A stretch of DNA of 64,000 nucleotides from Neoalteromonas flava (GTDB lineage: Bacteria; Pseudomonadota; Gammaproteobacteria; Enterobacterales; Alteromonadaceae). The position numbers and the translations under genes were made by a program. The stretch spans positions 124,001-188,000 of the forward strand of contig NZ_PEAX01000006.1 in the NCBI RefSeq assembly GCF_002807685.1, written 5' to 3'. The notes beneath the pieces are model-generated. The model saw nothing but the letters and a program-made list of their open reading frames with translations, made no database searches and was not told the origin of the DNA. Shown here piece by piece: positions 62,005 through 64,000 of the stretch. Every line of letters starts with the position of its first letter. Positions within the stretch are counted from its first letter, which is position 1.

Positions 62005-64000
62005 CTAACCCTCCCTACTGATTGAATTGAATACCTGTTTGAGGTAGTCCGTGGTTGCCGGTGCGAAATCAAAGCCATTCCCAGTTTTAGACCGCAATAC
62101 ATTTGATACAATACCGACAACTTGTCCGTTATTGTCTAGCACCGGGCTGCCGCTTAAGCCTCGCAAAGTCGAGAAGTCTACGTTAGCCATTTTAACCCGA
62201 AGGTTATTACCGTCCGTTTCAATATAGTGACCAGCGTAAGTGTCTTGGTCACACGTTTTTTGGGTGGCGTAGGTACAGCCAACCGCAATCACTCGCTCGT
62301 CATTGCTCAATGCCGTTTCACGCATAGTCAGAGGTTTTAAAAAGCCACCAACCTGCGTTTGGTCTAGCTCAAACACTAACCAATCACGTTGTAAGACTAA
62401 CATGTCAATCGGCTCATTAGGGTCTGCATTGAGCAGTTTGCCCAAGATGATGGGGGCTGAACTTCCTTGATGATGCGCTAGTGACCATTGCTGTACCGCT
62501 TGTTCAATACTCACATGTTCCATCTGTGGTGTTTCCGCTTCTAACAGCGCATGTTTTACTGTGACTGCGTACAAGGTGTTGTTGTGTGAAATAATAAATC
62601 CATTGCCAACAAATGCTTTGTCGTGAGCTTGGTCATAGAAGCTCAGTTGGTTCTTACCCGAATGTTTAGGTAAGGTAGCAATCCACGCCAATGTCTTCTC
62701 AGCGATACGAGTGTCATAACGGTCTCCCGTGTTGTTAGGGTTAAAACGCCCTGAACTTCTGGCACTGGCATATTGCTGTGCATCGCTGTAACGCATAAAT
62801 GCGTGTTCAGCGCCTTTGATGATGCTTGAATCACTGAATGAATTTCCGTTTGCAGCGACAATAGCGCTTGCCCAGTCGGCGCTAATGGCTTGAATATCAA
62901 GCGAACCATGTAGCATCAAAACAGGCGCTTCAATACGCTGCCACATGGATTGGAAATCATACCCATTCATATTGCGAAAAAAGCTGTAGTGGCGGTCAAA
63001 AATTTGCTCACCATTGATGGGTAATAAACCACTGTTGAGTGCAGGTTGATTATCAGGCTGGGTGAGGACCTCTTGCCAAGGCATTGAGGTATTTAACCAC
63101 GTATTCAGAAACGGCTTTACAATGCCCGTGTTGCGTTTTGCTTGTTCAGTAGGTACGTTAAAATGCTTGACCGATTGTTGTGAGTATATGTCGAGCATGT
63201 AGTCATACCATGGCTTATACACACCGCCATAACCAATAACCCCCGCAACCGTTTCTTGGTCGGCCATGACCGCACTGTGCAATACTCCCAAAGAATGCCC
63301 CCACAAATAGATACGGTTAGGATCTACTTGCTCACGTTGTTTTAGCGCACGCAGCGCATGCACAAAAGCTTGAGATTCCTCGGTAAAATCAATCGAACTG
63401 CAATCACGAGGTGACAGGCTGTCACCGACACCAGGCTTTTCGACCCGAAACACAATGTAACCGGCTTCGACAAATTGATTTACCAGCTGTGATAAGGAGC
63501 TGTTGGGGGTCATACCTAAATCAATTGAACCACAGGTGTATCCTTGGATATAAAAGATGGTAGGAAGCACTTCGTTGACACGACGTGCTTTAGGAGTATG
63601 GACAATTGCGCGGAGTATGTTGCCGGCAAATTCGACTGTTTCGTAACTCACATCCGCAATCTCACTCACTTCGTAGGGGCGAGGTTGCACCCTTCCATCT
63701 AATTGCAGCGTCTGGTCTTCACGCGTTACGCTCAAACTAATGGGGTCATCGGCATGCATGTTTTTGATCAGCTCAACTAAATCAGCGAAATGCGACAAGG
63801 ACTGACGATTAATATGGGTAATTCGATCTCCGATCTTTAATCCCAACGATTGAGCTGTGCTATGCGGAGCAATATGGCCAACCACAACTCCGCCAATATT
63901 GTCCGACTGTGCAGGGCCGACCCCCAATAACACCGAGCGTGGTAATTCATTCGCGTGGATGGCGTATGCTAAAAAGAATATGGAACAAATGAGCGTTAGA
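62005..64000 (-). CDS. Exported PDZ / alpha-beta hydrolase / trypsin-like fusion (5' end outside window)
   Basis: The frame stays open to the right edge, so the start lies beyond the window. The visible N-terminus from the edge, LTLICSIFFLAYAIHANE, is a signal peptide. It is followed by a PDZ domain (63900-63690, GHIAPHSTAQSLGLKIGDRI), an alpha/beta hydrolase (about 63600-62660; oxyanion FYIQGYTCGS, nucleophile in WGHSLGV, acid in HGSLDI, base in GAEHAF), and a C-terminal chymotrypsin-like domain (about 62630-62020; His in VTVKHALL, Asp in DWLVFEL, Ser in RGLSGSPVLD). The three modules in one exported chain are unusual. Function unknown; a peptide- or ester-hydrolysing envelope enzyme is the cautious reading. 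Confidence 0.75.
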   Translation of the reverse strand, partial: LTLICSIFFLAYAIHANELPRSVLLGVGPAQSDNIGGVVVGHIAPHSTAQSLGLKIGDRITHINRQSLSHFADLVELIKNMHADDPISLSVTREDQTLQLDGRVQPRPYEVSEIADVSYETVEFAGNILRAIVHTPKARRVNEVLPTIFYIQGYTCGSIDLGMTPNSSLSQLVNQFVEAGYIVFRVEKPGVGDSLSPRDCSSIDFTEESQAFVHALRALKQREQVDPNRIYLWGHSLGVLHSAVMADQETVAGVIGYGGVYKPWYDYMLDIYSQQSVKHFNVPTEQAKRNTGIVKPFLNTWLNTSMPWQEVLTQPDNQPALNSGLLPINGEQIFDRHYSFFRNMNGYDFQSMWQRIEAPVLMLHGSLDIQAISADWASAIVAANGNSFSDSSIIKGAEHAFMRYSDAQQYASARSSGRFNPNNTGDRYDTRIAEKTLAWIATLPKHSGKNQLSFYDQAHDKAFVGNGFIISHNNTLYAVTVKHALLEAETPQMEHVSIEQAVQQWSLAHHQGSSAPIILGKLLNADPNEPIDMLVLQRDWLVFELDQTQVGGFLKPLTMRETALSNDERVIAVGCTYATQKTCDQDTYAGHYIETDGNNLRVKMANVDFSTLRGLSGSPVLDNNGQVVGIVSNVLRSKTGNGFDFAPATTDYLKQVFNSISREG

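Overview
The window comes from the chromosome of a Gammaproteobacterium of the marine alteromonad type. This rests on the conserved gene strings lolB-ispE-tRNA-prs, rplY-pth-ychF, tRNA Met-Leu-Gln-Gln beside ubiF, miaB-phoH-ybeY-corC-lnt, dapB-carA-carB-greA and grpE-dnaK-dnaJ, on the TonB receptor, and on the CrbS/CrbR-type two-component pair. I cannot name a genus. Nothing resembles a phage, an insertion sequence or a CRISPR array. Sequence outside genes is scarce; most gaps are under 250 bases.

Layout. 1-2.8 kb: lolB, ispE, a tRNA-Gln and prs. 2.9-8.8 kb: an accessory block with a Sel1-type protein, two overlapping small lipoproteins, an exported amidohydrolase, an exported LamG-methyltransferase fusion and an AraC regulator. 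8.8-12.9 kb: rplY (with its own promoter and structured leader), pth, ychF, a periplasmic binding protein and a four-tRNA operon. 13.1-22.4 kb: an alanine/sodium symporter, ubiF with a tiny coupled membrane-protein gene, an EamA exporter, then miaB-phoH-ybeY-corC-lnt. 22.4-30.5 kb: a second exported amidohydrolase, a SulP transporter, a 2OG oxygenase, a lipase with its dedicated foldase, a PhyH dioxygenase, a DUF1993 gene with no normal start, and a bacteriocin-like peptide followed by a small membrane protein. 30.7-36.7 kb: dapB-carA-carB-greA read leftward. 36.8-45.1 kb: an insertion with a YdbS/YdbT pair, an M24 peptidase, an enoyl-CoA hydratase homologue, an ACT protein, cytochrome b561, a hybrid kinase and cytochrome c'. 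45.2-49.2 kb: grpE-dnaK-dnaJ with two recognisable sigma-32 promoters. 49.5-60.9 kb: a CrbS-type kinase, a DUF465 gene, a CrbR-type regulator in an apparent operon with a TonB receptor, and divergently a 3-hydroxybutyrate-type permease, an exported hydrolase, a PHB depolymerase and a 3-hydroxybutyrate dehydrogenase. 61.1-64 kb: nadK and an exported PDZ/hydrolase/trypsin-like fusion that runs off the right edge.

Three accessory blocks sit exactly at joints of strings that are contiguous in relatives: prs|rplY, dnaJ|dapB and grpE|nadK. The most interesting system is the last block. It reads as a complete poly-3-hydroxybutyrate utilisation locus: outer-membrane receptor, exported depolymerase and esterase, permease, dehydrogenase, and its own two-component regulators. 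Other candidates are the bacteriocin/immunity-like pair at 29.9-30.5 kb, the lipase with a divergent foldase, the two multidomain exported fusions, and the rplY leader with two mutually exclusive hairpins.
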